Positions 1 to 8,602 are shown, numbered from the stretch's first letter. The stretch is 57,178 bases of DNA from Chloroflexota bacterium (GCA_902810755.1 CADDYT010000021.1:1-57178); one strand, 5' to 3'. Numbers and translations: made by a program. Notes: generated by a model from the sequence alone, not told the origin.

Positions 1-258
1 GCGCAGGGGAAAGCAGAGCTACAGTTCGCCATAGAGCAGCTTGCGCCCCCCGGCTACCAGCTTGATCTGAGCCTGACGAAACGAGAGCGCGAAGTGCTGC
101 GCCTCGTCGCCGAGGGCCATACCGACCGTGAGGTAGCCGAAGCCCTCGTCATCAGCCCGCGCACCGTCAACCGCCACCTGAGCAACATCTTCGTCAAGCT
201 GGACGTGCCGGGCCGGGCGGCGGCGGTGGCGTATGCCATCAGGCAGGGGCTGGTGTGA
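1..258 (+). CDS. LuxR/NarL-type transcription regulator, C-terminal part (5' truncated by window edge)
   Basis: Reading from base 1 in frame gives 85 residues ending at TGA (256-258); the start lies outside the window. The visible part is a LuxR-type helix-turn-helix: LTKREREVLRLVAEGHTDRE, then VAEALVISPRTVNRHLSNIF and VKLDVPGRAAAVAYAIRQGL. The ordered pattern (LT-RE-EVL-L-A-G, then E-A--L-IS--TV--H---I--KL) is typical of the four-helix DNA-binding domain of response regulators and LuxR/MalT-like activators. The sensory or receiver domain is missing, so the signal and subclass cannot be told. It converges on gpsA, with only 12 bases between the two stop codons. Confidence 0.88.
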   Translation, partial: AQGKAELQFAIEQLAPPGYQLDLSLTKREREVLRLVAEGHTDREVAEALVISPRTVNRHLSNIFVKLDVPGRAAAVAYAIRQGLV

Positions 259-270
259 ACACCACATCTG

Positions 271-1296
271 TTATTCGGGCGTACTCATGCCTTCCATCTC
301 ATGCTTTGGTTCGCGCATCATCAGTTCGGGGACGGCCTGACGGGGGTCGAGGCCCGCGAAGAGGACGAGGCTGAGCTGGTGGGTGATGGGCATTTCGACG
401 TGGTAGCGCGCGGCAAGCTGAAGGGCCGCGCGCGTGGTGAAGACGCCTTCAACGACGCTGTGCATGGAGGCCAGAATGTCGGAGAGCTTTTCACCGGCGG
501 CGAGGCGGCGGCCAACCTGCTGGTTGCGGCTGAGCGGGCTGGCGCAGGTGGCGATGAGGTCGCCCATACCGGCGAGGCCGGAGAAGGTGAGCGGGTGCGC
601 GCCCGCCGCGATGCCCAGACGCGAAATTTCAGCGAGGCCGCGCGTGATGAAAGCAGCTTTGGCGTTCTCTCCGTAGCCCATGCCATCGCTGAAGCCCGCG
701 CCAATGGCGATGATGTTTTTCAGCGCCCCGCCCAGCTCCACGCCGATGACATCATCGGCGGTGTAGACACGAAAGGTGGTACAGGTCAGCGCGTCGCGGG
801 CGCGCACGGCCACATCATGGTTATACGCGGCGATGACGGCGGCGGTTGGCTTTTTCTCGGCTACTTCACGGGAGATATTGGGGCCGCTGAGGGCGGCAAC
901 GCGATTGTGGCTCCCCGGCAATTCCTCTTCGATAATCTCGGTCATACGCTTCAGGGAGCCGATCTCAATACCCTTGCTGGCGCTGATGAGCAGCGTCTCC
1001 TTTTCCAGGTGGGGAGCCAGCAGGCGCAGGTTTTCACGCAGGCGCTGTGAGGGTGTCACCAGCAAGAGCATGTCTTTTGCTCGTACCGCCTGCTCGATAT
1101 CAGCAGTCACATTCAGCGCGGGCGGAAAGCGGAAACCGGGCAAGAAGATCATGTTTTCGCGTCGCTGCTGCATCTCCCCGGCACGTTCGGGCCGGTGTTC
1201 CCAGAGCGTTGTGTTGATGCCCTTCTCGGCCAGCAACAGGGCCAGCGTGGTTCCCCAGGCGCCGCTGCCAATGACACCTACCGCATTTATCATCAA
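271..1296 (-). CDS. gpsA: NAD(P)+-dependent glycerol-3-phosphate dehydrogenase
   Basis: This cytoplasmic enzyme reduces dihydroxyacetone phosphate to sn-glycerol 3-phosphate, the backbone of phospholipids. The 341-residue length is normal for GpsA. The N-terminal Rossmann motif GVIGSGAWGTTLA (residues 7-19) binds the nucleotide. Other family blocks are SGPNISREVA, the lysine segment ELGGALKNIIAIGAGFSDGM and the substrate-binding GLAGMGDLIATC. The start at 1296 has AGGAG five bases upstream; an immediately following second ATG is possible. A gpsA plsY plsX cluster is not present, so the gene looks monocistronic. Confidence 0.95.
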   Translation of the reverse strand: MMINAVGVIGSGAWGTTLALLLAEKGINTTLWEHRPERAGEMQQRRENMIFLPGFRFPPALNVTADIEQAVRAKDMLLLVTPSQRLRENLRLLAPHLEKETLLISASKGIEIGSLKRMTEIIEEELPGSHNRVAALSGPNISREVAEKKPTAAVIAAYNHDVAVRARDALTCTTFRVYTADDVIGVELGGALKNIIAIGAGFSDGMGYGENAKAAFITRGLAEISRLGIAAGAHPLTFSGLAGMGDLIATCASPLSRNQQVGRRLAAGEKLSDILASMHSVVEGVFTTRAALQLAARYHVEMPITHQLSLVLFAGLDPRQAVPELMMREPKHEMEGMSTPE

Positions 1297-1397
1297 TTCT
1301 CCTCATGTCCCGAAGCAATTTTCTCTTTGCAGCCATTGTAGCGCAAGCCTTCTTCTCCGGCAAGAACTTGATTCATCCTGTCTCTGATTGCTTTTTG

Positions 1398-1406
1398 TGC
1401 TATACT
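1398..1406 (+). promoter_or_regulatory. extended -10 promoter (TGCTATACT) for the EthD-like gene
   Basis: TGCTATACT is a TGn-extended -10 element. No convincing -35 lies 16-18 bases upstream, which extended -10 promoters tolerate. It sits 65 bases before the ATG of the EthD-like gene. A CCCACGTGGG palindrome at 1429-1438 lies between it and the gene and could be a protein-binding site. Confidence 0.4.
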
Positions 1407-1471
1407 TCCTGCTGTGACTTCTGTATACCCCACGTGGGTCGTTTATTCTTTTTACTTGAGGAGGAAACAGT

Positions 1472-1798
1472 ATGTTCCAGTTGACAGTTTTATACGGCCA
1501 GCCCCAGGATTCGCAGGCATTTGACAGCTATTACGCGCAGACACATGCCCCCCTGGCGCAAAAGATTCCGGGACTCAAAGGCTTCATCACAACGAAACCG
1601 TCTTCGCTGAATCCACAGGAAACATCCCCTTACTACCTGATCGCTATGCTCTATTTCGATAGCCCGCAGGCAATGGAAGCCGCGTTCCAGTCGCCCGAAG
1701 GCCGGGCAGCCGCCAGGGATGTACAGAACTTCGCCACCGGCGGCGTCACCATGCTGGCCGGAGGCGTCCAGGTCTACAACCCGGTTTCTCTGGGGTAA
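1472..1798 (+). CDS. EthD family protein (dimeric alpha/beta-barrel)
   Basis: The 108-residue product has EthD-family features: an opening beta strand MFQLTVLYGQPQD, the F--YY---H-PL motif (FDSYYAQTHAPLAQKIPGLK) and the late aromatic/charged segment ending FATGGVTMLAGGVQVYNP. Members are small ferredoxin-like dimers; the name comes from the ethyl tert-butyl ether degradation cluster, but most homologues have unknown roles. The start has a strong GAGGAGG ribosome site. It is single and converges on hpt, so context gives no substrate. Confidence 0.8.
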   Translation: MFQLTVLYGQPQDSQAFDSYYAQTHAPLAQKIPGLKGFITTKPSSLNPQETSPYYLIAMLYFDSPQAMEAAFQSPEGRAAARDVQNFATGGVTMLAGGVQVYNPVSLG

Positions 1799-1811
1799 AC
1801 TCCCCGAATCT

Positions 1812-1840
1812 CCCAGGCCACCTCTTGCCGCTGGCCTGGG
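1812..1840. terminator. hairpin between EthD-like gene and hpt
   Basis: CCCAGGCCA (1812-1820) pairs with TGGCCTGGG (1832-1840) across an 11-base loop, in the short gap between two convergent genes. There is no T-tract, so termination is inferred from position. Confidence 0.4.
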
Positions 1841-1858
1841 GGAAAGAGACTACCTGGC

Positions 1859-2452
1859 CTATTGCGCCTGCGCGCGTTCTACAGGACTTCGATGGAGCTT
1901 TTCGGGCTGTTCGGCTTCTTCGTAGACGGAGGGTTTGAGGATGCCGACGTAGGGCAGGTTGCGGTAACGCTGCGCGTAGTCGAGGCCATAACCAACGACG
2001 AAGCGGTCGGGGATGGAGAAGCCCACATAATCGGGAGTGACCGGCTTGACACGCTCGCGCCCCTTGTCTAACAGGGTACAGACACGCAGGCTGAGCGGGT
2101 GACGCTGCTGTAGCACCTCCATCTGGTAGTGTAGCGTGAGGCCGCTATCGACGATATCCTCGACGATCAAGACGTGTTTGCGATCGATAGGGCCTTCCAG
2201 GTCTTTGAGAATCCGCACCACGCCGCTGGAACTCGTGCTGTTGCCGTAGCTGGAGATTGCCATGTAATCGATCTCCAACGGCAACTCGATAGCGCGCGCT
2301 AAATCGGCGATGAACGGCACCGCCCCTTTGAGCGTACCCAGCAAGAGCAGATTTTTCCCCTGATAATCGCGCGTAATCTGCTGCCCCAGCTCGGCGACCT
2401 TCTGGCGTATCTGCTCTTCGGTCAGCAAAATTTCTGCAATGTCTTCGTGCAT
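1859..2452 (-). CDS. hpt: hypoxanthine phosphoribosyltransferase
   Basis: The enzyme salvages hypoxanthine or guanine to IMP or GMP using PRPP. The PRPP-binding signature VLIVEDIVDSGLTL is intact, and the purine-contacting segments (LLLGTLKGAVPFIADLARAI; MAISSYGNS) fit HPRT. I place the start at MHEDIAEILL (2452), giving 197 residues, close to the family norm; an AGGAG lies about 17 bases upstream, and an in-frame GTG two codons earlier has better spacing. The frame stays open to 2593, but that extension overlaps tilS and does not look like HPRT. Pairing of tilS with hpt is a common bacterial arrangement, and here both are leftward with hpt last. Confidence 0.93.
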   Translation of the reverse strand: MHEDIAEILLTEEQIRQKVAELGQQITRDYQGKNLLLLGTLKGAVPFIADLARAIELPLEIDYMAISSYGNSTSSSGVVRILKDLEGPIDRKHVLIVEDIVDSGLTLHYQMEVLQQRHPLSLRVCTLLDKGRERVKPVTPDYVGFSIPDRFVVGYGLDYAQRYRNLPYVGILKPSVYEEAEQPEKLHRSPVERAQAQ

Positions 2453-2510
2453 GTCCACTTCTGTGTAATCTCCTGTCGCGTCGTTCGTTAGATATACTCT
2501 ATCACATCTA

Positions 2511-4016
2511 TCAAAAAGCTGATCCGTCTCCCTCTCGCATTTGGTCTGAAAGCATGGGTTCGATAGATAAACGAAGAATATGCCGCGTGTCACGAGTCAG
2601 GCGTACCCGGTCGTCGAGGGCGATACCGGCCAGCCAGAGGCAGTGAGACGATGAGAAAAAGAGGGGGATACGGTCGCGTTCGGCACGCGGGATATGCCTG
2701 TCAATGAGCATATCTTTGATCTTTTTCTCATGCGCCATCCCCAGCGGTCGGATGCGGTCTCCCGCGCGCCTCGTGCGTACCATGAGAGACGAGCCAGTCC
2801 TATCAGCATCAATGTATACCGTATAACGAGTGGATGGCAATAAACGCCACACGGTCGCCCAATTCTCGCGCGCCAGCGCCTCGCGCACGGTTGTCAGCAA
2901 CTCATCCGGCAGCGTCTCGGCGACGGCCATGAAAGCCGTTCCCGGCACCGCGACCCGGCCGGGAACGGGAAGCGCGACGGCGAGCGCGCCGGTATGCTCT
3001 TTTTGAGGGTTCCGCTGAGAAAGACGCTCAAAGGTGGCCGTTCTAAAAAGGGAGACGAGACGCAGGCTACACGGCAGGTCAAGCATCTTTGCCTGCGCCT
3101 GGCCTGGCAATGATTCGCGCTGCAAAAGCTGCTCGATCAGCCGGTAGTGGCGCAGTTCGAGCGGCGACTGCCCGCCGCAGAGTCTGGCCGTAACGCGACG
3201 CAGCAGGTGTCGTTGCAGGCTCAAAGGCAGCGCCAGCAATTGCTCGACATCCAGCGTGATACCTTGCTCCTGCTCCGTCAGCACGACCTGCGGCCAGTAA
3301 TTGCTCACCTGTTGCTCGATCCACTGCACGTCCACATGCGCCACCTCAGCATTGCGCAACAGCGTAGCACGGATACCGGGATTGAATGATTCGAGCAGGG
3401 GCAGCAGTTCGTGACGCACGCGGTTGCGCAGGAAACGCGGGTCAGCATTACTGGCGTCTTCCAGCGCCGCCAACCCGTGTTCACGGCAGTAGGCGACGGT
3501 CTCGGCATGGGTGACAGCCAGCAGGGGACGAATAATGTCCTGCTGGCGCGGCTGCATGCCCACCATGCCGGTCAGGCCGCCGCCGCGCAGCAGGTGCAGC
3601 AACAGCGTCTCTACCTGATCGTCGGCGTGATGGGCAACGGCGATGGGCTGGCCGCGCGCGACCTGGCGCAGGAAGCGGTAGCGGGCCTCCCGTGCCGCCT
3701 CCTCCAGCGAGCGGCCCTCACGCCGGGCCAGCGCCGGAACATCCGCCTCGCCGATGGTCACCGGCAGCCCCCACTCGCTCGCCACACGCGCCACAAACTC
3801 AGCCTCCGCGCCTGCCTCCTGCCGCAGCCGGTGATTGAGATGCGCCACGCGCAGCCGCACTCCCGCAAAGCGTTTCCCCGGCCCGCATAGCCGGTGCAAG
3901 GCGTGCAGCAGGCACAACGAATTCGCCCCGCCGGACACGGCCACCACCACCTCACCGCTTTCCGGCAGCAGCGCATGCTCCTCGATATATGCCTCAACTC
4001 GCGCTAACAGGTTCAC
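2511..4016 (-). CDS. tilS: tRNA(Ile)-lysidine synthetase, with an altered PP-loop motif
   Basis: TilS converts C34 of the CAU-anticodon tRNA-Ile to lysidine, which changes both codon reading and charging. The 501-residue length suits a full TilS: an N-terminal N-type ATP-pyrophosphatase domain (to about residue 230), a middle TilS substrate-binding domain and a C-terminal domain ending about residue 480. AHHADDQVETLLLHLLRGGG is the classic conserved block. The PP-loop reads SGGANS (residues 28-33), whereas the family motif is SGGxDS; Asn32 (AAT) replaces the Asp by one base. Everything else looks functional, and TilS is normally essential, so this may be a tolerated variant or a base error. 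It is upstream of hpt in the same orientation. Confidence 0.93.
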   Translation of the reverse strand: MNLLARVEAYIEEHALLPESGEVVVAVSGGANSLCLLHALHRLCGPGKRFAGVRLRVAHLNHRLRQEAGAEAEFVARVASEWGLPVTIGEADVPALARREGRSLEEAAREARYRFLRQVARGQPIAVAHHADDQVETLLLHLLRGGGLTGMVGMQPRQQDIIRPLLAVTHAETVAYCREHGLAALEDASNADPRFLRNRVRHELLPLLESFNPGIRATLLRNAEVAHVDVQWIEQQVSNYWPQVVLTEQEQGITLDVEQLLALPLSLQRHLLRRVTARLCGGQSPLELRHYRLIEQLLQRESLPGQAQAKMLDLPCSLRLVSLFRTATFERLSQRNPQKEHTGALAVALPVPGRVAVPGTAFMAVAETLPDELLTTVREALARENWATVWRLLPSTRYTVYIDADRTGSSLMVRTRRAGDRIRPLGMAHEKKIKDMLIDRHIPRAERDRIPLFFSSSHCLWLAGIALDDRVRLTRDTRHILRLSIEPMLSDQMREGDGSAF

Positions 4017-4259
4017 CTGGTGCCATACTCCTTAACGGTATTTGTGCTTAATTCTATCAGATCGGGCAACCTTCTGGACGTATTATGACATTGCTACGGA
4101 GCTACGGAGTACATAGTGGAAAATCACGGGCCAGTATGATACCATATAACCAGCAAAAGCCACGAACGAATTGTATGTGGCTTTATGAGTGAGGTTGCGT
4201 TTTGACTGGTCTGGTAGGGCACGCCACAACATGCGCTCTACAGGGTAGGGAAGAACTGT

Positions 4260-4766
4260 ATGGCAATTCATAAAATTATTACCGCCGAGAATCCGATTCT
4301 GCGGCAAAAAGGGAAGAAAATTCATCGCTTCGATGCCTCAATCCAGAAACTGGCGAACGATATGTTCGAGACGATGCATGCCGCGCACGGCGTCGGGCTG
4401 GCTGCGCCGCAGATTGGCATATCGATTCGCCTCTTCGTCGCGGAATACGAAGACCACAGAGTGGCAATGGCCAATCCTGAAATCATCAAAGCCGAAGGTG
4501 AGGTACTGGGAACAGAGGGCTGCCTGAGCATCCCTGGCTACGCGGGCGACAATATCCGCCGCGCCGAGCGCGTTGTCGTCAGGGGACAGGATGTGCGCGG
4601 CAAGCCGATCAAGATCAACGCGGAAGGCTGGTTTGCGCGCGTCCTCCAGCACGAGATCGACCATCTGGACGGCATCCTCTTCCTTGATCGCCTCGACCGT
4701 CCTGAAGACCTGCGCGAAGTAACGGAGGAAGAGACCGAAGAGGAACCAGCAGTCCTCGCTGAATAA
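4260..4766 (+). CDS. def: peptide deformylase
   Basis: Def removes the N-formyl group from nascent proteins. All three metal/active-site motifs are present: GVGLAAPQIG, EGCLSIPG (with the metal-binding Cys) and QHEIDHLDG (HExxH ligands). The 168-residue length is standard, with an acidic tail (EEETEEEPAVLAE). The start ATG at 4260 is preceded by AGGGAAGAACT. fmt and priA are not adjacent, so it appears to be a single gene. Confidence 0.96.
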   Translation: MAIHKIITAENPILRQKGKKIHRFDASIQKLANDMFETMHAAHGVGLAAPQIGISIRLFVAEYEDHRVAMANPEIIKAEGEVLGTEGCLSIPGYAGDNIRRAERVVVRGQDVRGKPIKINAEGWFARVLQHEIDHLDGILFLDRLDRPEDLREVTEEETEEEPAVLAE

Positions 4767-4786
4767 TTTTTATGCCGGACAAGCGA

Positions 4787-4860
4787 GCCACGCGACGCGT
4801 GTGCTATCGGTTGCTAGATTGACGATACCGAGATCAAGCGTGGGCGGCGCGTCGCGTGGC
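4787..4860. repeat. GC-rich inverted repeat downstream of def
   Basis: GCCACGCGACGCG (4787-4799) is the reverse complement of CGCGTCGCGTGGC (4848-4860), with a 48-base spacer. Degenerate copies of the right arm continue to about 4900 (GGCGCGTCGCCTGG; GGCGGCGCGTGGCC). It lies between convergent genes and may act as a terminator or be a small repeat cluster. Confidence 0.6.
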
Positions 4861-4919
4861 CTGTCGGCGCGTCGCCTGGGCGGCGCGTGGCCTGAAGCGT
4901 GGGCGACTGCTCTGTCTTC

Positions 4920-5279
4920 TTATTTCTTCTGTTGCCTTCTCAACATGGGCATCTGCTGCTTGCCAAGCTGACGCTCGCAGCTAGAGCAAATATAGAAGCC
5001 TTCTTTTTCGCGGTAATTGAGTTCGCTGAGGGGGAAGTGCAGGTAGCAAATGCCGCAGCGAGTCGAATCGGGCTGGCTGGCGATCTGGCGGTCGCGCTCA
5101 AAAAGTTCGCGCAGAGACGCGATCATGGCCTCGAAGTCGAACGGGCCGGAGACGCCGCGTGCCGCACCGACCACCGGCAAAGAACCCGTGTTGTTGTTGA
5201 TGCGTGTGTCGCGACGACTGGCAAACGAATTATTATGTTCCTGGCCGCCGCCAGCACCCTGTGTAGAAGAATTACTCAA
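4920..5279 (-). CDS. small zinc-ribbon protein of unknown function, TTG start
   Basis: The C-terminal half carries a CxxC...CxxC zinc ribbon (CGICYLHFPLSEL, then ICSSCERQLGKQQ) and a basic end (MLRRQQKK). The first part is Ser/Asn/Gly-rich and looks disordered; a central segment (FDFEAMIASLRELFERDRQI) is likely helical. I choose TTG at 5279 (119 residues): GGGAGG sits eight bases upstream, and a near-perfect promoter (5316-5344) overlaps the earlier ATG at 5327, which would leave that ATG outside the transcript. I recognise no family beyond the ribbon; nucleic-acid or protein binding is a guess. Confidence 0.65.
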   Translation of the reverse strand: MSNSSTQGAGGGQEHNNSFASRRDTRINNNTGSLPVVGAARGVSGPFDFEAMIASLRELFERDRQIASQPDSTRCGICYLHFPLSELNYREKEGFYICSSCERQLGKQQMPMLRRQQKK

Positions 5280-5315
5280 TGCAACCGCCTCCCAATCTGC
5301 TATTGAACTTCCGTT

Positions 5316-5344
5316 ATTATAGCACATTTCCTCAAGGCTGTGAG
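5316..5344 (-). promoter_or_regulatory. sigma-A type promoter with extended -10
   Basis: On the minus strand CTCACA (5344-5339), a 17-base spacer and TATAAT (5321-5316) with TGC directly before it form a good housekeeping promoter. Transcription would begin near 5309, which argues against an ATG at 5327 and for the TTG at 5279. Confidence 0.7.
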
Positions 5345-5412
5345 CAGCAGGTACAGTTTTCCAGTTTGCTCACAACTTCCATACCTTCGCATTGTTAAAC
5401 GCTATCTCACCC

Positions 5413-5442
5413 TTGACACCGACCCATTTTTCAGGTTACTCT
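5413..5442 (+). promoter_or_regulatory. promoter of the LacI-type regulator gene
   Basis: TTGACA (5413-5418) is followed after 18 bases by TACTCT (5437-5442). The -35 is perfect and the -10 weak. Transcription would begin about 5449, just before the operator-like palindrome at 5457-5474. Confidence 0.5.
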
Positions 5443-5456
5443 TGATACCAGAGGGG

Positions 5457-5474
5457 TGTGGGAACGGTCCCACA
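5457..5474 (+). promoter_or_regulatory. LacI-family operator-like palindrome
   Basis: TGTGGGA-ACGG-TCCCACA has perfect 7-bp arms around a central CG. Its core TGGGAACGGTCCCA differs by only a couple of bases from the TGGGAGCGCTCCCA box known for CebR/CelR-type LacI repressors. It sits just downstream of the promoter and upstream of the ATG at 5494, the position expected for autorepression. Confidence 0.7.
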
Positions 5475-5493
5475 GCAGAGAAACGATGACACG

Positions 5494-6585
5494 ATGGCAG
5501 CGAAACTGACGATACGCGATATTGCGCGCCTGGCGGGCGTCTCTAAATCAACCGTTTCACGAGTCCTCAATGCGCACCCGAAAGTGGACGCGGAGACGCG
5601 CGAACGAGTTCTCGCCGTCATGCAGGAACATGGTTTCGTCCCCAATGCCGCCGCAACAGGGCTGGCGAGGGGGCGCGGGCGGCTGATCGGCTTTCTGGTT
5701 CCCGCTTTGACATGGGAACTGGTCTCCGACGTGCTGCAAGGCGCGGCCTCGGTCTTTGAGGACTCGCAGTATGAAATCATCCTCTACAGCGCCTCGCCCG
5801 AAAAGGATTTCAGCCAGGTTATTGACCGCATTCTGGCGGCGAATATGGTGGCGGGCATCCTGGCCCTGCTACACACACAGTCACCGCGCCATCTGATCGA
5901 ACTCCACCGGCAAGGCCTGCCTGTCGTGCTGATTAACCACATCGCTGCCAGGGTAGACCTGCCACAGGTAGGCATCGATAATGTCGCGGCCACAGAGAAG
6001 GCTATTCGTCACCTGCTGGAACTGGGACATCGCCGTATCGGCTTTATTCGCGGCCTGCCCGAAATTCAGTGTACCCACGATCGCTACGAGGGCTATTGTA
6101 AAGCGTTGCAGGCCGCCGACCTGAGCCTTGATCCTTCGCTCGTCCTGCAAGGGGATTATCGCTGCGAGGGTGGTTATGAGTGTGCGCAGCAGTTCTTCAG
6201 CATGGCCGAGCCGCCAACGGCGATCTTTGCCAGCAATGACCTCACTGCCTACGGCGTGCTGGATGCGGCCATCAAATACGAAGTGCGCGTGCCGGAAGAT
6301 GTCGCCGTTGTGGGCTTCGATGACATTGCACCGTCCATCCATGTCCACCCGGCTCTCACGACGGTTCATCATCCCTTCAGAGAGATGGGGCGCAGCGCCG
6401 CTCAACTGCTGCTCTCGCTGATTCAGGGCGATAACACGCTCGACACAGATGATGCCAATCTGCCGATTTCTGCCTTACCGGCGGGGAATGAATCTCCCCG
6501 TATTCTGTTGCCGACGCACCTGGTGGTGCGCGAATCCTGTGGCGCGGCCCAGGGCTTTGCGATAGACGCGCCTGTCTCGCTGTAG
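5494..6585 (+). CDS. LacI family transcriptional repressor
   Basis: The protein (363 residues from ATG 5494) opens with a textbook LacI headpiece, [20 protein letters not shown], followed by the hinge and a periplasmic-binding-protein-like sugar domain ([20 protein letters not shown] ... [20 protein letters not shown]). Such proteins repress carbohydrate-use genes until an effector sugar binds. A GTG at 5458 would add 12 residues, but it lies inside the operator palindrome and only about 9 bases after the predicted transcription start, so ATG 5494 is preferred. The next gene encodes a secreted glycoside hydrolase, a plausible target, although no second operator is obvious in front of it. Confidence 0.92.
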   Translation: MAAKLTIRDIARLAGVSKSTVSRVLNAHPKVDAETRERVLAVMQEHGFVPNAAATGLARGRGRLIGFLVPALTWELVSDVLQGAASVFEDSQYEIILYSASPEKDFSQVIDRILAANMVAGILALLHTQSPRHLIELHRQGLPVVLINHIAARVDLPQVGIDNVAATEKAIRHLLELGHRRIGFIRGLPEIQCTHDRYEGYCKALQAADLSLDPSLVLQGDYRCEGGYECAQQFFSMAEPPTAIFASNDLTAYGVLDAAIKYEVRVPEDVAVVGFDDIAPSIHVHPALTTVHHPFREMGRSAAQLLLSLIQGDNTLDTDDANLPISALPAGNESPRILLPTHLVVRESCGAAQGFAIDAPVSL

Positions 6586-6806
6586 AGAAGCTCTTCCACC
6601 TGCCCCGTGCAGCGTGGCGGTCTCCTCTGCAGGCTTTGTTGAGATATACCGTTGTGCTTATGACCGCTTGACCGGTCTTTTTCGGGAAAGGAGGAAGATA
6701 GCGCACGTCTCCCGACAGGTTTTTCATGGCATATTCTGTTCGTAGCGCGACTTGAGAGAAGCAAACCATGATGTTTCTTTTCGGATCAGAGAAGGAGGGT
6801 TTTTCC

Positions 6807-8429
6807 ATGCCAGAGAAGGCGATCTATTTACGGCGGCAGCGCAAGTGGCGACATTACTTGCTGGTCGCTCTGCTGGTGCTGACAGGCATGCTGGTGATGA
6901 GCGCGTTAACATCATCGGGAGTCAGCGCCGCTAGCAGCCACAGGCAGAGCGCGACCCCGGCCCAGGCAACGATCAACGCGAGTCAATCTTCCGGCTTCAT
7001 CGCGCCCACAGCTTTCGGCCTCAATACCGCCGCCTGGGATAGCCACCTGCTCGATGGTGGCGTGCCAGGCCTGATTCAACAGGCCGGTATCAGCATGCTG
7101 CGCTTCCCCGGCGGCTCAACCTCAGACTTCTATCACTGGCAGTCCAATACGGTTGAGTCCTGTTCTATCTGCGGCGGTGTCGATAGCAGCGATACCTTCG
7201 ACGCCTTTATGGGGGTCGCCAGGGCGAGCCGGACGCAGGCGATGATTACCGTCAACTATGGCTCCGGCACGCCGCAGGAAGCTGCCGGCTGGGTGCAGTA
7301 CGCCAACAAGGGCGGCCCGCGCTACAATGGCCCGGTGCCAACTTATCCCGGCGGCAGCAGCACCGGCCATACCTATGGCATCAAATACTGGGAGATTGGC
7401 AACGAACTGTATGGCAACGGCACCTATGGCGCGACATGGGAATACGATACACATGGGCAAGGTCCGGCTACCTATGCCAGCAATGTCGTGCAGTTCAGCC
7501 AGGCCATGAAAGCCGTTGACCCCACCATCAAGATCGGTCTCGTCCTCACTGCTCCCGGCAACTGGCCGGACGGGCAGACCAGTTCATCTTCCCCCCAGCC
7601 CTGGAACAATACTGTTCTGCCGATTGCTTGCTCCTCCGTCGACTTCGTGGTTGTCCACTGGTACGCGCAGGGACCCAACGGCGAGTCGGATTCTGGTTTG
7701 CTGGCCGCGCCGGAGAACGGTGAAAGTACCAGCGTCAGCTACACGCCGGGCATCCCCTCGATGATGTCTACACTCCACTCAGAGATCAGCCAGTATTGCG
7801 GCTCGCATGCCAGCGCCGTTCAAATCATGGTGACGGAGACCAACTCCGTCTCCTACAATCCCGGCAAGCAGACCGTCAGTCTGGTCAACGCGCTCTTCAT
7901 GGATGACAATTACCTGAACTGGCTCGAAAATGGCGCGGCCAACGTCTCCTGGTGGGACCTGCACAATAGCATCATGCCCAACGATAACAATGATCCCTCG
8001 CTCTACGGCACAGCCAATTATGGCGATTACGGCGTCCTCTCCAGCGGAGAAACGTCGGGTAATGCCAGCGAGCCGCCCGCCGATACGCCATTCCCGCCCT
8101 ACTACGGCCTGCAAATGCTCTCTCATGTCATTCAGCCCTGGGGCAAAATGCTCTCAGCCTCTTCCAGCCAGAGCCTCGTCGCGGTCTACGCCGTCGGGCA
8201 GTCTGGCGATAGAATCGCTGTGCTGCTGATTAACAAAGACCCGAATACCACTTACCAGGTCTCGCTCTCCTGGTCCGGCGTCAAACCGGCTCCCAACCCG
8301 ACGGCGTACTTCTACGGGGAAAATAGCTCGTCGATCAGCGTCTCCCATGAACACGGCATTCTCCCCGACTACACCCAGACCTTGCCCCCATACTCCCTGA
8401 CCACCCTCGTCGTCTCCCTCGACGATTGA
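6807..8429 (+). CDS. secreted clan GH-A glycoside hydrolase (alpha-L-arabinofuranosidase-like)
   Basis: This 540-residue protein has an N-terminal signal (basic RRQRKWR, hydrophobic core residues 17-35, probable cleavage near VSA-AS at 41). The catalytic barrel shows WEIGNELYG, with Glu200 as likely acid/base after the typical Asn, and MVTETNS, with Glu344 as likely nucleophile. The pair fits retaining clan GH-A enzymes such as GH51, GH39 or GH79; the C-terminal 100 residues look like the beta-sandwich of those families. ATG 6807 is chosen because AAGGAGG lies just upstream. It follows the LacI-type regulator and is likely part of extracellular plant-polymer use. The exact substrate is not shown by the sequence. 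Confidence 0.8.
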   Translation: MPEKAIYLRRQRKWRHYLLVALLVLTGMLVMSALTSSGVSAASSHRQSATPAQATINASQSSGFIAPTAFGLNTAAWDSHLLDGGVPGLIQQAGISMLRFPGGSTSDFYHWQSNTVESCSICGGVDSSDTFDAFMGVARASRTQAMITVNYGSGTPQEAAGWVQYANKGGPRYNGPVPTYPGGSSTGHTYGIKYWEIGNELYGNGTYGATWEYDTHGQGPATYASNVVQFSQAMKAVDPTIKIGLVLTAPGNWPDGQTSSSSPQPWNNTVLPIACSSVDFVVVHWYAQGPNGESDSGLLAAPENGESTSVSYTPGIPSMMSTLHSEISQYCGSHASAVQIMVTETNSVSYNPGKQTVSLVNALFMDDNYLNWLENGAANVSWWDLHNSIMPNDNNDPSLYGTANYGDYGVLSSGETSGNASEPPADTPFPPYYGLQMLSHVIQPWGKMLSASSSQSLVAVYAVGQSGDRIAVLLINKDPNTTYQVSLSWSGVKPAPNPTAYFYGENSSSISVSHEHGILPDYTQTLPPYSLTTLVVSLDD

Positions 8430-8449
8430 CCCATCTGACGTAGGTGTGA

Positions 8450-8488
8450 TGGGAGCCAGGGCGGAGGCCAGCTCCGCCCTGGCTCCCA
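8450..8488. terminator. perfect hairpin after the glycoside hydrolase
   Basis: TGGGAGCCAGGGCGGAG (8450-8466) pairs perfectly with CTCCGCCCTGGCTCCCA (8472-8488) over a 5-base loop. It is 20 bases past the stop codon. No T-tract follows. Confidence 0.6.
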
Positions 8489-8490
8489 CA

Positions 8491-8520
8491 CAGATTCTTC
8501 GCTCCGCTCTGCATGACAGG
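8491..8520 (-). repeat. dispersed repeat copy 1
   Basis: On the minus strand this reads CCTGTCATGCAGAGCGGAGC followed by GAAGAATCTG. It matches the copies at 9276-9305, 15031-15061, 15088-15115 and 50671-50700. Confidence 0.65.
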
Positions 8521-8602
8521 CTCAAAGCCTACAGGTGACTTGCCGCCCATCCTCTTCGTAACGTATATAGTATGTCATAGATGACTATGCAAAAGATTTA
8601 TC

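Noticed and set aside
301..1050. Long open frame on the plus strand opposite gpsA
   Set aside because: It is antisense to a clear gpsA and reads as a GC-driven frame with no recognisable domain.
4083..4325. 80-codon minus-strand frame in front of def
   Set aside because: Overlaps the start of def; no motif or ribosome site.
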